A stretch of DNA of 64,000 nucleotides, from the NCBI GenBank assembly GCA_001556025.1, contig LSIB01000180.1, forward strand, positions 31,177 to 95,176, in the 5' to 3' direction. This stretch comes from Rhizobiales bacterium CCH3-A5 (GTDB lineage Bacteria; Pseudomonadota; Alphaproteobacteria; Rhizobiales; Beijerinckiaceae). Numbering within the stretch: the first letter of the stretch is position 1; every line of letters starts with the position of its first letter. The notes under the pieces are model-generated. The model did no database searches. It was not told the DNA's origin and saw nothing but the letters and a program-made list of their open reading frames with translations. Position numbers and translations under genes: made by a program. This document shows, piece after piece, positions 26,406 through 36,088 of this stretch.

Positions 26406-27186
26406 ATTTCTGCGCGGCGCGGCGGCCGCGGCGATCACGCTGCCGTTCATGACCAGGAGCGCATTCGCAGGTGGCGGTCTGACCGGGGGCGCCACCGAGT
26501 ACACCCAGATGCTCAACAATGGCGAACTTATCTCGCTGGTCGGCAAGTCGGCCGAGCAGGTGAACAACCAGATCACGCAGATCACCCAGCTCGCGGAACA
26601 GATTCAGAACCAACTGAAAATCTACACCAACATGCTGCAAAACACCGCACAGTTGCCGAGCCATATCTGGGGGCAGATTCAGAGCGATCTCAATCAGCTC
26701 CGCAACATCGTCAGCCAGGGACAGGGCATCGCCTTCTCGATGGGCAATATCGACGATGTGCTGAAGCAGCGCTTCCAGAGCTACAGCGACTTCAAGACCA
26801 GCCTGCCGAACAATGCCAGTTTCTCGTCGACCTATCAGACGTGGTCCTCGACCAATCGCGACACGATCAGCGGCACGCTGCGCGCCGCGGGACTGACCGC
26901 CGATCAATTCTCAAGCGAAGAATCGACGATGTCACAGCTTCGCTCCCAGTCGGAAAGCGCCGACGGCCAGATGAAGGCCCTGCAGGTCGGCCACCAGATC
27001 GCGGCGCAGGAAGTCGCGCAGATGCAGAAGCTGCGCGGGCTCGTCTCGCAGCAGATGACCATGATGGCGACCTGGTATCAGTCCGAGCAATCGGAAAAAG
27101 ACCTATCGCAGGCGCGGCGGCAGGAATTCTTCAATTCGACGGCGCCGTCGACGTCCGGAGGACAGGAGATGCGGCCGAGATGGTGA
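26371..27186 (+). CDS. trbJ: Conjugal transfer protein TrbJ (VirB5-like)
   Basis: A 271-residue periplasmic protein. I place the start at 26371 (AAGGGGGA ribosome binding site), within the trbE 3' end; upstream in-frame sequence is trbE out of frame. A signal peptide (FLRGAAAAAITLPF to SAFA) precedes a largely helical protein with long coiled segments (QVNNQITQITQLAEQIQNQL). VirB5-type proteins are minor pilus-tip components. The C-terminus GQEMRPRW recurs at the end of TrbK. Confidence 0.92.
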   Translation: MPKRYSPMTRFEFLRGAAAAAITLPFMTRSAFAGGGLTGGATEYTQMLNNGELISLVGKSAEQVNNQITQITQLAEQIQNQLKIYTNMLQNTAQLPSHIWGQIQSDLNQLRNIVSQGQGIAFSMGNIDDVLKQRFQSYSDFKTSLPNNASFSSTYQTWSSTNRDTISGTLRAAGLTADQFSSEESTMSQLRSQSESADGQMKALQVGHQIAAQEVAQMQKLRGLVSQQMTMMATWYQSEQSEKDLSQARRQEFFNSTAPSTSGGQEMRPRW

Positions 27187-27356
27187 GGCGCTCCGCCCTG
27201 ATTATTGCGATCTGCGTCGGCGCGGCGGCAGTCCTCGGCATCTGGGTTTTCGTCGTCGGCCCGTCGAGCGAGGAACGGGCACGCGCGACGGAGTTTTTCG
27301 AGACGCCGCAAAAATACGACATGAAGAACGGTCAGGAGATGCGCCCGCGATGGTAG
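27180..27356 (+). CDS. trbK: TrbK, putative entry-exclusion protein
   Basis: A 58-residue protein overlapping the trbJ stop. It consists of one N-terminal membrane helix (ALIIAICVGAAAVLGIWVFV) and a short periplasmic tail with the ARATEFFETP segment typical of small TrbK proteins. Unlike RP4 TrbK it has no proper lipobox: the only cysteine follows isoleucine. Position between trbJ and trbL fits Ti-type operons. TrbK blocks redundant transfer into cells that already carry the plasmid. Confidence 0.8.
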   Translation: MVRRSALIIAICVGAAAVLGIWVFVVGPSSEERARATEFFETPQKYDMKNGQEMRPRW

Positions 27357-28525
27357 CTTCCTTTCGCTCCTCGAAAATCCTGACCGTCGCCGCCGTCGCG
27401 GGATTGGTTCTGTGGACGATCCATCCGGCCGTGGCCGCTGACGGCAGCGTACTGACCACGGTGGAGAATCAGGTCGTCACAGCCGCGAAAGGCTGGGAAA
27501 CAACGGTCACGAACGCCGCGAAATCGCTGTTCTGGATTCTGGCCGGCATTGAGGTCGGTGTCGCCGCGGTCTGGCTCGCCATTCAGGCGGCGAGCATCGA
27601 AGCCTGGTTCGCCGAGCTGGTGCGCCGGATCATGTTCATCGGCTTCTTCGCCTTTGTCCTGACCCAGGGGCCGAGTTTCGCCAAAGCGGTCGTGGACAGC
27701 CTGTTCGAGATCGGTGGCGGCTCCGGCTCGGCCTCGCCGGCGAACGTCTTCAATGCCGGCCTGACGGTCGCGTCCGCGATGTCGCAGAAGATCTCCTTCG
27801 GCGTGTTTCAGGACAATGCGCTGGCGCTGTCGGCCTCGCTCGCCATGATCGTCAGTGTCATCGCCTTCTCGCTGGTTGCGGCGATCTTCCTCGCGGTGCT
27901 CGTCGAGATGTATGTCGGGCTTCTGGCCGGCATGATCATGCTCGGCCTCGGCGGCTCGTCCTTCACCAAGGACTTCGCGATCCGCTATCTCGTATACGCC
28001 TTCTCCGTCGGCATGAAGCTCATGTCGCTGGTGATGATCGCCAAGATCGGCTCCGACGTGCTGATCGGGCTCGCGCAGGACAGCACGGTCGGCGACCAAT
28101 ATCAAACCGCGCTCGCGGTAGCCGGAATCGCCGTCGTTATCTTCATCCTCGCAATGTACGTGCCGACCATCGTCCAGGGCGTCGTTCAAGGCGCATCGGT
28201 CAGCGGCGGCATGGAGGTGATCCGTCACGGATCGCAGGCTGCGAGTTTCGCGGCCGGCGGCGTGGCGCTCGGTGTCGGCGGGGCGAGCGCCGGCGCGGCC
28301 GCCTTCAGCGCGGCGCGCGCAGGCGGCTCATCGTTCGGGGGCGCTGCAATGGCCGGACTGCGTGGCGCGGCATCGGCCGGGGGCGCTCTCGCCTCGGCGG
28401 CGAGGGACAAGGCGATCGGTGCGCCCGGCGCCTATGCGGGCTCCCTGCTCGGCCTCGCCAACGCCAAACTCGACAAGGGGAGCAGCGGCTCGCCAACCCC
28501 GCCACCCGAGAAACATGACAAATGA
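27350..28525 (+). CDS. trbL: Conjugal transfer protein TrbL (VirB6-like)
   Basis: A 391-residue polytopic inner-membrane protein. A signal-like N-terminus ([19 protein letters not shown]) is followed by about five to six membrane helices up to residue 280. The remaining tail is rich in glycine, alanine and serine, as in other TrbL proteins. It forms part of the inner-membrane channel. Its ATG overlaps the end of trbK, and its stop overlaps trbF as ATGA. Confidence 0.93.
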   Translation: MVASFRSSKILTVAAVAGLVLWTIHPAVAADGSVLTTVENQVVTAAKGWETTVTNAAKSLFWILAGIEVGVAAVWLAIQAASIEAWFAELVRRIMFIGFFAFVLTQGPSFAKAVVDSLFEIGGGSGSASPANVFNAGLTVASAMSQKISFGVFQDNALALSASLAMIVSVIAFSLVAAIFLAVLVEMYVGLLAGMIMLGLGGSSFTKDFAIRYLVYAFSVGMKLMSLVMIAKIGSDVLIGLAQDSTVGDQYQTALAVAGIAVVIFILAMYVPTIVQGVVQGASVSGGMEVIRHGSQAASFAAGGVALGVGGASAGAAAFSAARAGGSSFGGAAMAGLRGAASAGGALASAARDKAIGAPGAYAGSLLGLANAKLDKGSSGSPTPPPEKHDK

Positions 28526-29205
28526 CGGACGAAACGCGCTTGGCTTCTCCAACAAGATCACCTGAAAATCCCTACATCGCCGCCCGCCAGGAATGGACTG
28601 AGCGCTATGGCTCGTACATCCGCGCCGCAACGGCATGGCGCATTGTCGGCATCACAAGCCTTGGTCTGGCGCTGATCAGCACGAGCTACGCGCTCTATCA
28701 GAGCACGCAGGTCAAACTCGTCCCCTACATCGTCGAGGTCGACAAGTTGGGCTCCGCGGTCAATGCGGGTTTTCCGGCGCAGATCGAATATGCCGATCCG
28801 CGCGTCGTGCGCGCGACGCTCGCCGGGTTCATCACGAACTTCCGCTCGGTGCCGCCGGATACCGTGGTCCAGAAGCAATACATCGACCGCGTCTACGCGA
28901 TGCTGCGCACCACGGACCCCGCGACCGAGAAGGTCAACGCCTGGTTCCGCTCGAGCTCGCCCTTTGAAAAAGCCAAGACCGCGACCGTCGCGATCGAGGT
29001 CAACAACGTCGTGCCGCTCTCGCCGCAATCGTTCCAGATCGACTGGACGGAATATGAGCGCGACCGGAAGGGCAAGGAAGTGGCGTCCCGACGCTTCCGG
29101 GGCGTGGCAAGCGTCGTGCTGATCCCGCCACAGGATGAGGCCGTGATCCGCCTCAATCCGATCGGGCTCTACATCAAGGACTTCGACTGGACCGCACAGA
29201 TCTGA
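28522..29205 (+). CDS. trbF: Conjugal transfer protein TrbF (VirB8 family)
   Basis: A 227-residue bitopic protein with a short cytoplasmic N-terminus, one membrane helix (about 38-58) and a periplasmic NTF2-like domain typical of VirB8 (for example [15 protein letters not shown] and [14 protein letters not shown]). It is an assembly scaffold of the mating channel. It is coupled to trbL by an ATGA overlap. Confidence 0.94.
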   Translation: MTDETRLASPTRSPENPYIAARQEWTERYGSYIRAATAWRIVGITSLGLALISTSYALYQSTQVKLVPYIVEVDKLGSAVNAGFPAQIEYADPRVVRATLAGFITNFRSVPPDTVVQKQYIDRVYAMLRTTDPATEKVNAWFRSSSPFEKAKTATVAIEVNNVVPLSPQSFQIDWTEYERDRKGKEVASRRFRGVASVVLIPPQDEAVIRLNPIGLYIKDFDWTAQI

Positions 29206-29222
29206 AAGGCGCGCCCGTACCC

Positions 29223-30053
29223 ATGACTGCAACAAGATCAAAATTCCGGGCTGTCCTTCTGATCGCGACCGCCCTTGTATCCGTCACCGGCCTTCGTCCG
29301 AGCGCCGCCCAGAGCCTGACCGGCAAGGAGGTGAAGGGCATGGACATTTCCGGCCAGTGGCGCGGCCGGGCCGGGCTCGTGACGCGCGGCGCTGACGGCA
29401 AGGTGATCTTCCTCTACGGCGAGGTTCAGCCTTCCGTGGTCTGCTCGCCGCTTCAGGTCTGTGACATCGAACTCGATGGCGGCGAAATCGTGCGCGACGT
29501 TCTCGTCGGCGACACGGTGCGCTGGAAGGTCGAACCCGCGACCTCCGGCGCGACCGGAGGCCAGGCGATCCACCTCATCGTCAAGCCGACCGAGTCCGGC
29601 CTCGTCACCTCCATGGTGGTGACGACCTCGCGGCGCACCTACCACATCCAGCTCAAGTCGCACCCGACCCAATATATGGCGCGCGTGGGCTTCGAGTATC
29701 CGGAGGACGTTTCCTCGCGCCTAGCCGACGTGAACGCACGGATCGAAGCCGGCGGGATCGGCGGCGTCCCGGCCGAGCAGTTGAACTTCAGCTATTCGGT
29801 TTCCGGCAGCGCCGGCTGGCGGCCGACCCGCGTCTATAGTGACGGCACGAAAACCTACATCCAGTTCCCCGCGTCGGTCGCCTCACGCGACGCGCCGGTC
29901 CTGTTCGTGGTCTCGGGCGGCCAGAACCGCATCGTCAATTACAGGATGAAGAGCAACGTGATGATCGTCGACTATGCAATCGACAAGGCGATCCTGATCT
30001 CCGGCGTCGGCTTCTGGCATCAAGAGAAAATCACGATTCAGAGGGGAGGGTAA
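29223..30053 (+). CDS. trbG: Conjugal transfer protein TrbG (VirB9 family)
   Basis: A 276-residue secreted protein of the outer-membrane core complex. A signal peptide (about 1-29) is followed by the VirB9/CagX domain, with [19 protein letters not shown] and [20 protein letters not shown] as recognisable blocks. With TrbH and TrbI it should build the pore through the outer membrane. Confidence 0.95.
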   Translation: MTATRSKFRAVLLIATALVSVTGLRPSAAQSLTGKEVKGMDISGQWRGRAGLVTRGADGKVIFLYGEVQPSVVCSPLQVCDIELDGGEIVRDVLVGDTVRWKVEPATSGATGGQAIHLIVKPTESGLVTSMVVTTSRRTYHIQLKSHPTQYMARVGFEYPEDVSSRLADVNARIEAGGIGGVPAEQLNFSYSVSGSAGWRPTRVYSDGTKTYIQFPASVASRDAPVLFVVSGGQNRIVNYRMKSNVMIVDYAIDKAILISGVGFWHQEKITIQRGG

Positions 30054-30057
30054 CACC

Positions 30058-30519
30058 GTGGCCAGTCATTTCCTCGCCCCCTTCCGGTTGCCCGCAGCCG
30101 CGGCCATCCTCACCGCCCTCCTTCTTTCCGGATGCTCGACCATCGGGACCGACGGGCTGGTGGCGAGCACCGCACCGGCCGAGTTGTCAGCGCCGACCGC
30201 CTCGGCAGTAGCGGGCGATCTCGTGCCGCGTCTTGCAGAGCAGATCGGGCAGGGCAAGGCGACGATCGTCCTGAAGCCGGACGGGTCCGCCTTCGGCTCA
30301 GCCCTTGAGGCCTCTCTTCGTGGCTGGGGCTACGCCGTGACGACCGACCAGGACACGAAGGATCCTCAGGCCATTCGTCTTGCCTATGTTCTCGGCTCGG
30401 TGGATGGGCAGATCCTTGCTCGCCTGTCGACAGGATCGATCGAGATCGGGCGCGTCTATTCCGCGACGGCGGCCGGCGCACAGCCGGCAAGCCCGCTCTC
30501 CGTCATGAAGCGCGGTTGA
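30058..30519 (+). CDS. trbH: Conjugal transfer lipoprotein TrbH
   Basis: A 153-residue lipoprotein with a GTG start and AGGGGAGGG upstream. The lipobox LSGC places the lipidated cysteine at about residue 26. The mature part has the TrbH-like [20 protein letters not shown] segment. It stabilises the outer-membrane complex in the role VirB7 plays elsewhere. Confidence 0.9.
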   Translation: MASHFLAPFRLPAAAAILTALLLSGCSTIGTDGLVASTAPAELSAPTASAVAGDLVPRLAEQIGQGKATIVLKPDGSAFGSALEASLRGWGYAVTTDQDTKDPQAIRLAYVLGSVDGQILARLSTGSIEIGRVYSATAAGAQPASPLSVMKRG

Positions 30520-30530
30520 GGGGAGGGGAC

Positions 30531-31835
30531 ATGACGCAATCCCTGCAACTCGGCGGCGGCCCAAGCGGTTCTGGCCCCACGCAGAACATACGGCGTCTCA
30601 ACCGGCTTCCGATCATCGCAGCCATCGTGCTCAGCGTTCTGTTTCTCGCCGTGATCTTCTATGGGCTGATGTCTCGAGGACTGATCTTCGGTTCGAAGCC
30701 CGATACGAATGTGGCGGGCGGCGCACCGGCGACGACCTTTGCCGACCAGATGAAACGCGGAGTCGCGGACGGCATCATCGGCGACGGCCAGCAGGCGCAG
30801 CCTTTGTCCGCGCCGGTCAGCGAATCGAAACCCACGCCGCAGAATCCTTTCGTCGCGCAGCCGGCGGCGGCTGAACCGAAGAGCAACTCGCTCGAATCCG
30901 AGGAAGCGTGGCGGGCGCGTCTCGCCCGGGAAGGGCAGGAGCAATTGCTGAGAGAGCGCCAGCGCCAGCGAATGGCGCGATTGCAGGCCGTCAGCATCGC
31001 GCTCGAATCGCCGCTCGCCATCGACACGCAGAAGATCAAGGCGGCGGCCACCACCTCTACGGCGCCGACACCCTCGGCCGGCGCGATAGCGGCATCGCCA
31101 TCGTCCTCGGCAAGCGATCTCTATAGCCAGGCGCTTCAAGCCGGCCTCAACGGCCAGAACCTCGATCCGAACGGCCAGACCAAGAAGGAGTCCTTCTTCA
31201 ATTCCGACCTGGCGAAGCTCGGATACCTTCCGAACCAGGTCGTCGCTCCACGCTCGTATTTCGAGCTGAAGCGCGGGTCGGTCATTCCGGCCACGCTGAT
31301 CACCGGCATCAATTCCGATCTTCCCGGTCGTATCACCGCCCAAGTGAGCCAGAACGTCTACGACAGCGCCACCGGCTATCGTCTGCTCATTCCGCAGGGC
31401 ACGAAACTGATGGGCCGGTACGACAGCAAGGTCTCCTTCGGCCAAAGCCGCGTTCTCGTCGTCTGGACCGATATCATCTTCCCGAACGGTTCGACGCTCC
31501 AGATCGGCGGCATGGCGGGAACGGACACCGAAGGCTATGGCGGGTTCAACGACCAAGTCGACAACCACTACTTCAAGACGTTCGGCTCGGCGATCCTGCT
31601 CGCGATCATCGGCACGGGCATGGATATGGCGATTCCGCAGAATTCGACCCTCGCGAACCAGACGACGGCGTCTGACGCAGCGCGGCGCAATTTTGCGGAG
31701 ACGTTCGGGCGGGTGGCCGAGCGCACCATCAACAAGAACCTCGACGTGCAGCCCACGCTCGAAATCCGCCCCGGCTATCAGTTCAACGTCCTCGTCGATC
31801 AGGATATCGTATTCCCGGGCGCATATAAGGGTTGA
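30531..31835 (+). CDS. trbI: Conjugal transfer protein TrbI (VirB10 family)
   Basis: A 434-residue VirB10-like protein. I chose the ATG at 30531 with GGGAGGGG upstream over an in-frame TTG 15 bp earlier. One membrane helix lies at about 26-47, followed by a proline/alanine-rich periplasmic linker. The C-terminal beta-barrel domain (about 225-434) includes RSYFELKRGSVIPATLITGI and RLLIPQGTKLMGRYDS. It spans both membranes and senses ATPase energy. It ends the trb operon. Confidence 0.95.
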   Translation: MTQSLQLGGGPSGSGPTQNIRRLNRLPIIAAIVLSVLFLAVIFYGLMSRGLIFGSKPDTNVAGGAPATTFADQMKRGVADGIIGDGQQAQPLSAPVSESKPTPQNPFVAQPAAAEPKSNSLESEEAWRARLAREGQEQLLRERQRQRMARLQAVSIALESPLAIDTQKIKAAATTSTAPTPSAGAIAASPSSSASDLYSQALQAGLNGQNLDPNGQTKKESFFNSDLAKLGYLPNQVVAPRSYFELKRGSVIPATLITGINSDLPGRITAQVSQNVYDSATGYRLLIPQGTKLMGRYDSKVSFGQSRVLVVWTDIIFPNGSTLQIGGMAGTDTEGYGGFNDQVDNHYFKTFGSAILLAIIGTGMDMAIPQNSTLANQTTASDAARRNFAETFGRVAERTINKNLDVQPTLEIRPGYQFNVLVDQDIVFPGAYKG

Positions 31836-31952
31836 GGTCAGCGCGACGCCGGAAAGAAGAAGGAACTGGTTGGCTTTCAGGCCAGGTCCGAGACCTTAGT
31901 CGCTGGACCTTCAGCCCCTTGCAGTCTTAAGCATTCGTGGAATACTGGATAA

Positions 31953-32588
31953 ATGAAATTCTTGATCGTAGATGATCATCCAGTCTTGCGCGAGGGCATT
32001 GCAGCACTGCTGCGCCAAGCCGGATCGGATGTGGACATCATCCAGGCGGGGGATGCAGCGGAAGGTTTGCGGCTGGCTGAAGCGCACGCCGACTTCGATG
32101 CTGTCATTCTTGATATGATGTTGCCCGGCATGGATGGAGTGACCGCGCTCGGAAAGTTCGGACTGGTGCGGCCGGAGCTCCCGGTGATTGTCCTGTCGTC
32201 CTCCGAGGATCCTGCCGATGCGCGACGCGCTCTGGCGCATGGGGCCCTCGGCTATGTGCCGAAGTCGGCGAGCCAGCATACGTTGCTCGCAGCCATCCGG
32301 CTCGTGATGAACGGCGAAGTTTACGTACCGCCTCTCATCCTCAGCGCCCTGACAGCGACGCAGCCCATGTCGCCCGGACATCAAACAATAGCGGGAGTCA
32401 TTTTGTCGGATCGTCAGCTGGAAGTGCTGCGGCGGCTAAGTATGGGCCAACCGAACAAGATTATTGCCTACGAACTCAATCTCTCGGAGAAGACCGTCAA
32501 GGCGCATGTGACGGCAATTTTCAGGATGCTGAATGCTGTGAATCGCACCCAGGCTGCGGCCGCGGCACGTCAAGCCGGGCTCGTCTGA
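31953..32588 (+). CDS. NarL/FixJ-type response regulator
   Basis: A 211-residue response regulator. The receiver domain has the acidic pocket VDDHP (6-10), phosphoacceptor D54 in VILDMMLPGMDG, and K104 in YVPKSAS. A LuxR/GerE-type HTH covers about 145-205 (LSDRQLEVLRRLSMGQPNK and LSEKTVKAHVTAIFRML). It converges on the hybrid kinase gene, whose stop lies 10 bp away, so the two are probably partners. It occupies the place where traR and traM lie on Ti-type plasmids, so it might control conjugation or the adjacent envelope cluster. Confidence 0.92.
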   Translation: MKFLIVDDHPVLREGIAALLRQAGSDVDIIQAGDAAEGLRLAEAHADFDAVILDMMLPGMDGVTALGKFGLVRPELPVIVLSSSEDPADARRALAHGALGYVPKSASQHTLLAAIRLVMNGEVYVPPLILSALTATQPMSPGHQTIAGVILSDRQLEVLRRLSMGQPNKIIAYELNLSEKTVKAHVTAIFRMLNAVNRTQAAAAARQAGLV

Positions 32589-32598
32589 CCCAAAGCCA

Positions 32599-34386
32599 TC
32601 AGTCGTCGTCCTCGGATTTCTGCGCATGCGCGATCAGGTTGAGCATAGCCGCACGTAACCTGCTGTTCGGTACCGGTTTGTGCAATAGCAGGAGATTGCT
32701 TGCTTCTGCTTCAGCAAGGCGGTCGGGCGCCGTGTCTCCGGTAACCAGCAATGCCGGGATCGTTACATTGTATTCTGATCGTAGGTTCTCGATTGCCGCT
32801 ATACCGGTCTCACCATCGCGCAGACGATAGTCCGAGATGATCAGGTCGGGACGTGTGGGGCGAGACGCAAGTAGCTCGATCGCCTCTATTCCAGAACTGG
32901 CCGTGACCACTTCGTAACCCCACCCAGCAAGGAGTTGCTCCATCGCCTCACGGATCGGCGCTTCATCGTCGATCACAACCACAAAAGCCGGTATGAAGGC
33001 GCCAGGCGGATCCTGGCGCGTGCCATCTGTGAGAGCAGCCTCGTTGGCACATGGGACCGAGACTTCAAAACAGGAGCCGCGACCGGGACAAGAACGCAAG
33101 CCAAGCGGTGCCTTCAGCACGTTGCAGATGCGGCGAACGATAGCAAGCCCAAGACCCAGCCCTTTCGTTCGGTCGCGCTCCGGGTTTCCAACCTGCACAT
33201 ACTCCTGGAAGATGCGATCCATATCCTCCGGAGCAATGCCGATCCCCGTATCCCAAATCTGAATTGCAAGGCGATCCGCTCGCCGCCGGCAGCCGACAAG
33301 GATACCTCCACGCAACGTATAGCGGACTGCGTTTGAGACGAGGTTGCGCAGCACGCGTTCGAGCAGGATCGGGTCTGTGTCAACTACGATCGGGCAAGGC
33401 CGGCATCTCAGGCGCAGACCCTTGGCCTCAGCTTCGACGGCAAGATCTTTACAGAGTCGATCAAGATAAGGCCCAATCCGGAAGGCTTGGTTCCGAACTT
33501 CGACGACGCCAGCATCGAGACGTGAAATGTCAAGAATCGCAGTGAAGAGGCCGTCCATTGCCGCTGCCGAATCCTCGATCCGATCGACCAGGACGTAAGC
33601 TTCTTCAGGGAGATCAATACGGCGTAGAGCCCCTGCGAACAGACCAAGGGCATGCACAGGTTGGCGCAGATCATGGCTCGCCGCGGCAAGGAAACTCGAC
33701 TTGGCTCGGCTGGCGGCTTCGGCGATCTCTTTCTGGCGGCGCAGATCGGCCGCAAGAGCTTCTGTCTGTAAGCGCAACCGAATGGTTTCGGAAAAGGCCC
33801 GATTGCTTAAGATTCCGAGCAAGACCATGGCAACGACGAAGATCAGCATCAGCGCGCTGCTGGCCTGCTCGACGGCGGTGTCCTCACGAAGACTTGTCAA
33901 AGCATAAGGGAGAGTTGCTGGAAGGAAAAGAGCGAAATAGGCGGGTAGATACGGGCTGAAGGCGGGGATCGCGCCGGCCGTGACTCCGATGGTGACGGCA
34001 ACGGCGAGGAAGCGGACATCAAAGGCAGCGTCGGGCGTGAGGACCACGGATGCAAGTCCCCAGGCGACGCCCTCCGCCAAAGCGAAAAGAGTGAATACGA
34101 GTGGCCAGACCTTTTCTGCCCGCGTGGCAGGCGGTGATCTGCGATAAGCTAACGCCAGGGTCACATGACATATGGCGCAGACGGCAATGGCAGTTGCCCA
34201 TCCTCCTGCTACGGTGGGGCCAGCCTCGCCAAGACGAACGAGAAATACGCCGAGAACAACAGCTGCAAGAGCAGCAGCGGTAACGCCGGGAATAACCGCA
34301 CGGAAAATAGCATCAACCTGCTCGCGCCGCAGCCTTTCCTCGGTTGGCGTAAGCCGCATCCATCGATATGGGACCAGCATCGGCAT
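32599..34386 (-). CDS. Membrane hybrid histidine kinase/response regulator
   Basis: A 595-residue sensor kinase. Six or so N-terminal membrane helices (about 30-195) are followed by a coiled linker and a HisKA domain with the phospho-accepting His in ASHDLRQPVHALGLF (near 238). HATPase_c follows, with N box NLVSNAVRYT and G boxes DTGIGIA and KGLGLGLAIV. A C-terminal receiver domain carries its Asp in LIISDYRLRDGETG (near 515). There is no extracytoplasmic sensor domain, so it probably senses the membrane itself. The start at 34386 has GCGGG upstream; 34407 is an alternative. Confidence 0.9.
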   Translation of the reverse strand: MPMLVPYRWMRLTPTEERLRREQVDAIFRAVIPGVTAAALAAVVLGVFLVRLGEAGPTVAGGWATAIAVCAICHVTLALAYRRSPPATRAEKVWPLVFTLFALAEGVAWGLASVVLTPDAAFDVRFLAVAVTIGVTAGAIPAFSPYLPAYFALFLPATLPYALTSLREDTAVEQASSALMLIFVVAMVLLGILSNRAFSETIRLRLQTEALAADLRRQKEIAEAASRAKSSFLAAASHDLRQPVHALGLFAGALRRIDLPEEAYVLVDRIEDSAAAMDGLFTAILDISRLDAGVVEVRNQAFRIGPYLDRLCKDLAVEAEAKGLRLRCRPCPIVVDTDPILLERVLRNLVSNAVRYTLRGGILVGCRRRADRLAIQIWDTGIGIAPEDMDRIFQEYVQVGNPERDRTKGLGLGLAIVRRICNVLKAPLGLRSCPGRGSCFEVSVPCANEAALTDGTRQDPPGAFIPAFVVVIDDEAPIREAMEQLLAGWGYEVVTASSGIEAIELLASRPTRPDLIISDYRLRDGETGIAAIENLRSEYNVTIPALLVTGDTAPDRLAEAEASNLLLLHKPVPNSRLRAAMLNLIAHAQKSEDDD

Positions 34387-35227
34387 TTTCAATTCCCGCC
34401 CTCCCATCGGCGAACGTCATCGGGCGTCGCGGTATCGTTGTCAGCTCTGACTCGTTGTATGATGGCCTCACCCCATCCCAGCGATTGCGCAACGCAAAGG
34501 CTATGGGCGGGAGATTGCCGATGATCTACCGTTAAGAAGACCGTCGGCACCAGTATCATTGTGATATCCTGTAGAAGTCTGCCGCGGCGCCAGCCATGTG
34601 CTGCCCGTCAGAGTCTGCCCGGCAACCCGTCAGATATTTCAACGGCCATCGCATTGGGCCGCTATCGCTCATATTCCTCGGCATCGTTGCCGATCGCAAA
34701 CATTGCGCGGGACTCTCCGAGCGGCCCGCCTGCCTTCCTGCATACAATCACCCGTATCGCCTCCAATATGGACACCCTTTCCTTTTAACAAAAAACATGT
34801 AACAAACAATCCGCGCCGGACGCTGATAAAGGTCTTAAGACCTTTGGTCCGCGCCCAAGACCAATAACTATTTGTCCATTGTCGAGTGGAAACCGAGAAT
34901 AGGGGTGGATTCTGTAGTGGCAGGGGAATTCGGTGGCCATTGAAGTGGTCTTGGCCGGCGGCCCTCCATGCAAGCGACTGGTGGAAAGAGCCCGATGCCT
35001 CTTATCGTTGAAGAGACCCGATCCGCACAAATTGCTACCGTTCTCGGTGGCTCTGAACACTTCTGCTCTTGCAAACCAACCAACGACTTAGAACGCTCGG
35101 CACGACGAACTGCAATGAGAGGCGGTTATTACGATGTCGCGACGATCAAATTTGGAGAGTCAGACAATTTCAGAGCCGAGGATACGCGAACTCAATTCGC
35201 GGTATCGCAATAGCGGGAGACCAGACG
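34387..35227. other. Long non-coding stretch between kinase and stator module 1
   Basis: About 840 bp with no gene I can support. Short frames exist but lack ribosome binding sites or protein-like composition; one at 34968-35213 ends just before the next gene and is possible at most. It contains the 18-bp palindrome at 34828-34845. Its lower GC content suggests a regulatory region or remnant DNA at the junction between the conjugation block and the envelope cluster. Confidence 0.5.
34828..34845. repeat. Perfect 18-bp palindrome AAAGGTCTTAAGACCTTT
   Basis: A perfect palindrome inside the gap, flanked by imperfect arms (GCGCCGGAC at 34813-34821 and GTCCGCGC at 34847-34854) that could extend the stem. 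It lies about 380 bp upstream of stator module 1 and 440 bp upstream of the kinase. It may be a binding site for a dimeric regulator such as the nearby NarL-type protein. Confidence 0.45.
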
Positions 35228-36088
35228 TTGTTGGCAGAAAATGCACCTTCACCGATCACCGGATTGCAGATATCGCCTGACCCGCTTCCCCCTCTTTCCA
35301 ATCCAGCATGGCCCGCAATCCCTTCCCGCCGACGCATAAGAACGACCGCGATAGTTTTTGCGGCTATCGTTATCACGTTATTGACTCTCGTCCTGCCGTA
35401 TAATTCGCCTGGCTCCGCTCTTTTACTTGATCGACAACAGTACAGCATCTTTCCATACCCGTTCACAATTCAGAATATCATATATCTCTTGCTCGCCTGG
35501 TCCCTGGCTGACCTCTACGTCAGATGGCGAATGACGAAGCGGGAATACGCCTTTCTGAATGCCGGTTTCCTGCCCGAAGATTCCATAACGATGCTGGAAT
35601 TGCATGAACTCGGGCCGATCCGTGCCCGGGTGGCCCCGCTCCATGACGCAGAAAGCGGCTTCTTACCGACGCTCATGGATATGACGATCCTGCAGCTTCA
35701 GGCGAGCAAGTCGGTCGATCAATCCATGACGCTTCTGACCAATGCTCTCAGTTTGATGGGGGACCGCGTCGAACTGCGCTACCAAATGCTCCGCTACATG
35801 GCTTGGTTGATCCCGACCATAGGTTTTCTTGGTACCGTGATCGGCCTGTCACTGGCGCTTCACCTGATTGACCCGAAGAACATGGATCTCGGGCGTGTGG
35901 TGGGTGGTTTGTCTGTCTCATTTTACACGACGTTAATCGCGCTCCTGGCCAGCGCATTGCTCGCCTTCGCGCAGCACAGCGTGCAGGAACAGGAGGAGTT
36001 GGCCCTCAACGCGGCCGGTCAGTACTGCCTCGCCAACCTGATCAACCGCGTCTACATCGATCAGGAGAAACCGGGCGGAGCGACATGA
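35228..36088 (+). CDS. MotA/TolQ/ExbB-type proton-channel protein, module 1
   Basis: A 286-residue inner-membrane protein. I propose the TTG at 35228: GGGAGA lies 7 bp upstream, and it gives a size near the paralogue at 52603-53400. An ATG at 35069 would add an unlikely tail. There are two N-terminal helices (about 35-55 and 75-97), a cytoplasmic segment with FLPEDSITML and FLPTLMDMTILQLQASKSVDQ, then two helices with GFLGTVIGLSLALHL and FYTTLIALLASALLAF, the MotA_ExbB signature. It should form a pentameric stator channel with the next protein, whose start overlaps by ATGA. Energy use and partners are inferred from the family. Confidence 0.8.
   Translation: MLAENAPSPITGLQISPDPLPPLSNPAWPAIPSRRRIRTTAIVFAAIVITLLTLVLPYNSPGSALLLDRQQYSIFPYPFTIQNIIYLLLAWSLADLYVRWRMTKREYAFLNAGFLPEDSITMLELHELGPIRARVAPLHDAESGFLPTLMDMTILQLQASKSVDQSMTLLTNALSLMGDRVELRYQMLRYMAWLIPTIGFLGTVIGLSLALHLIDPKNMDLGRVVGGLSVSFYTTLIALLASALLAFAQHSVQEQEELALNAAGQYCLANLINRVYIDQEKPGGAT

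Noticed and set aside
34968..35213. Possible 81-codon gene just upstream of stator module 1.
   Set aside because: It ends suitably close to the next ribosome binding site, but its own ribosome binding site and family support are lacking; mentioned only as possible.
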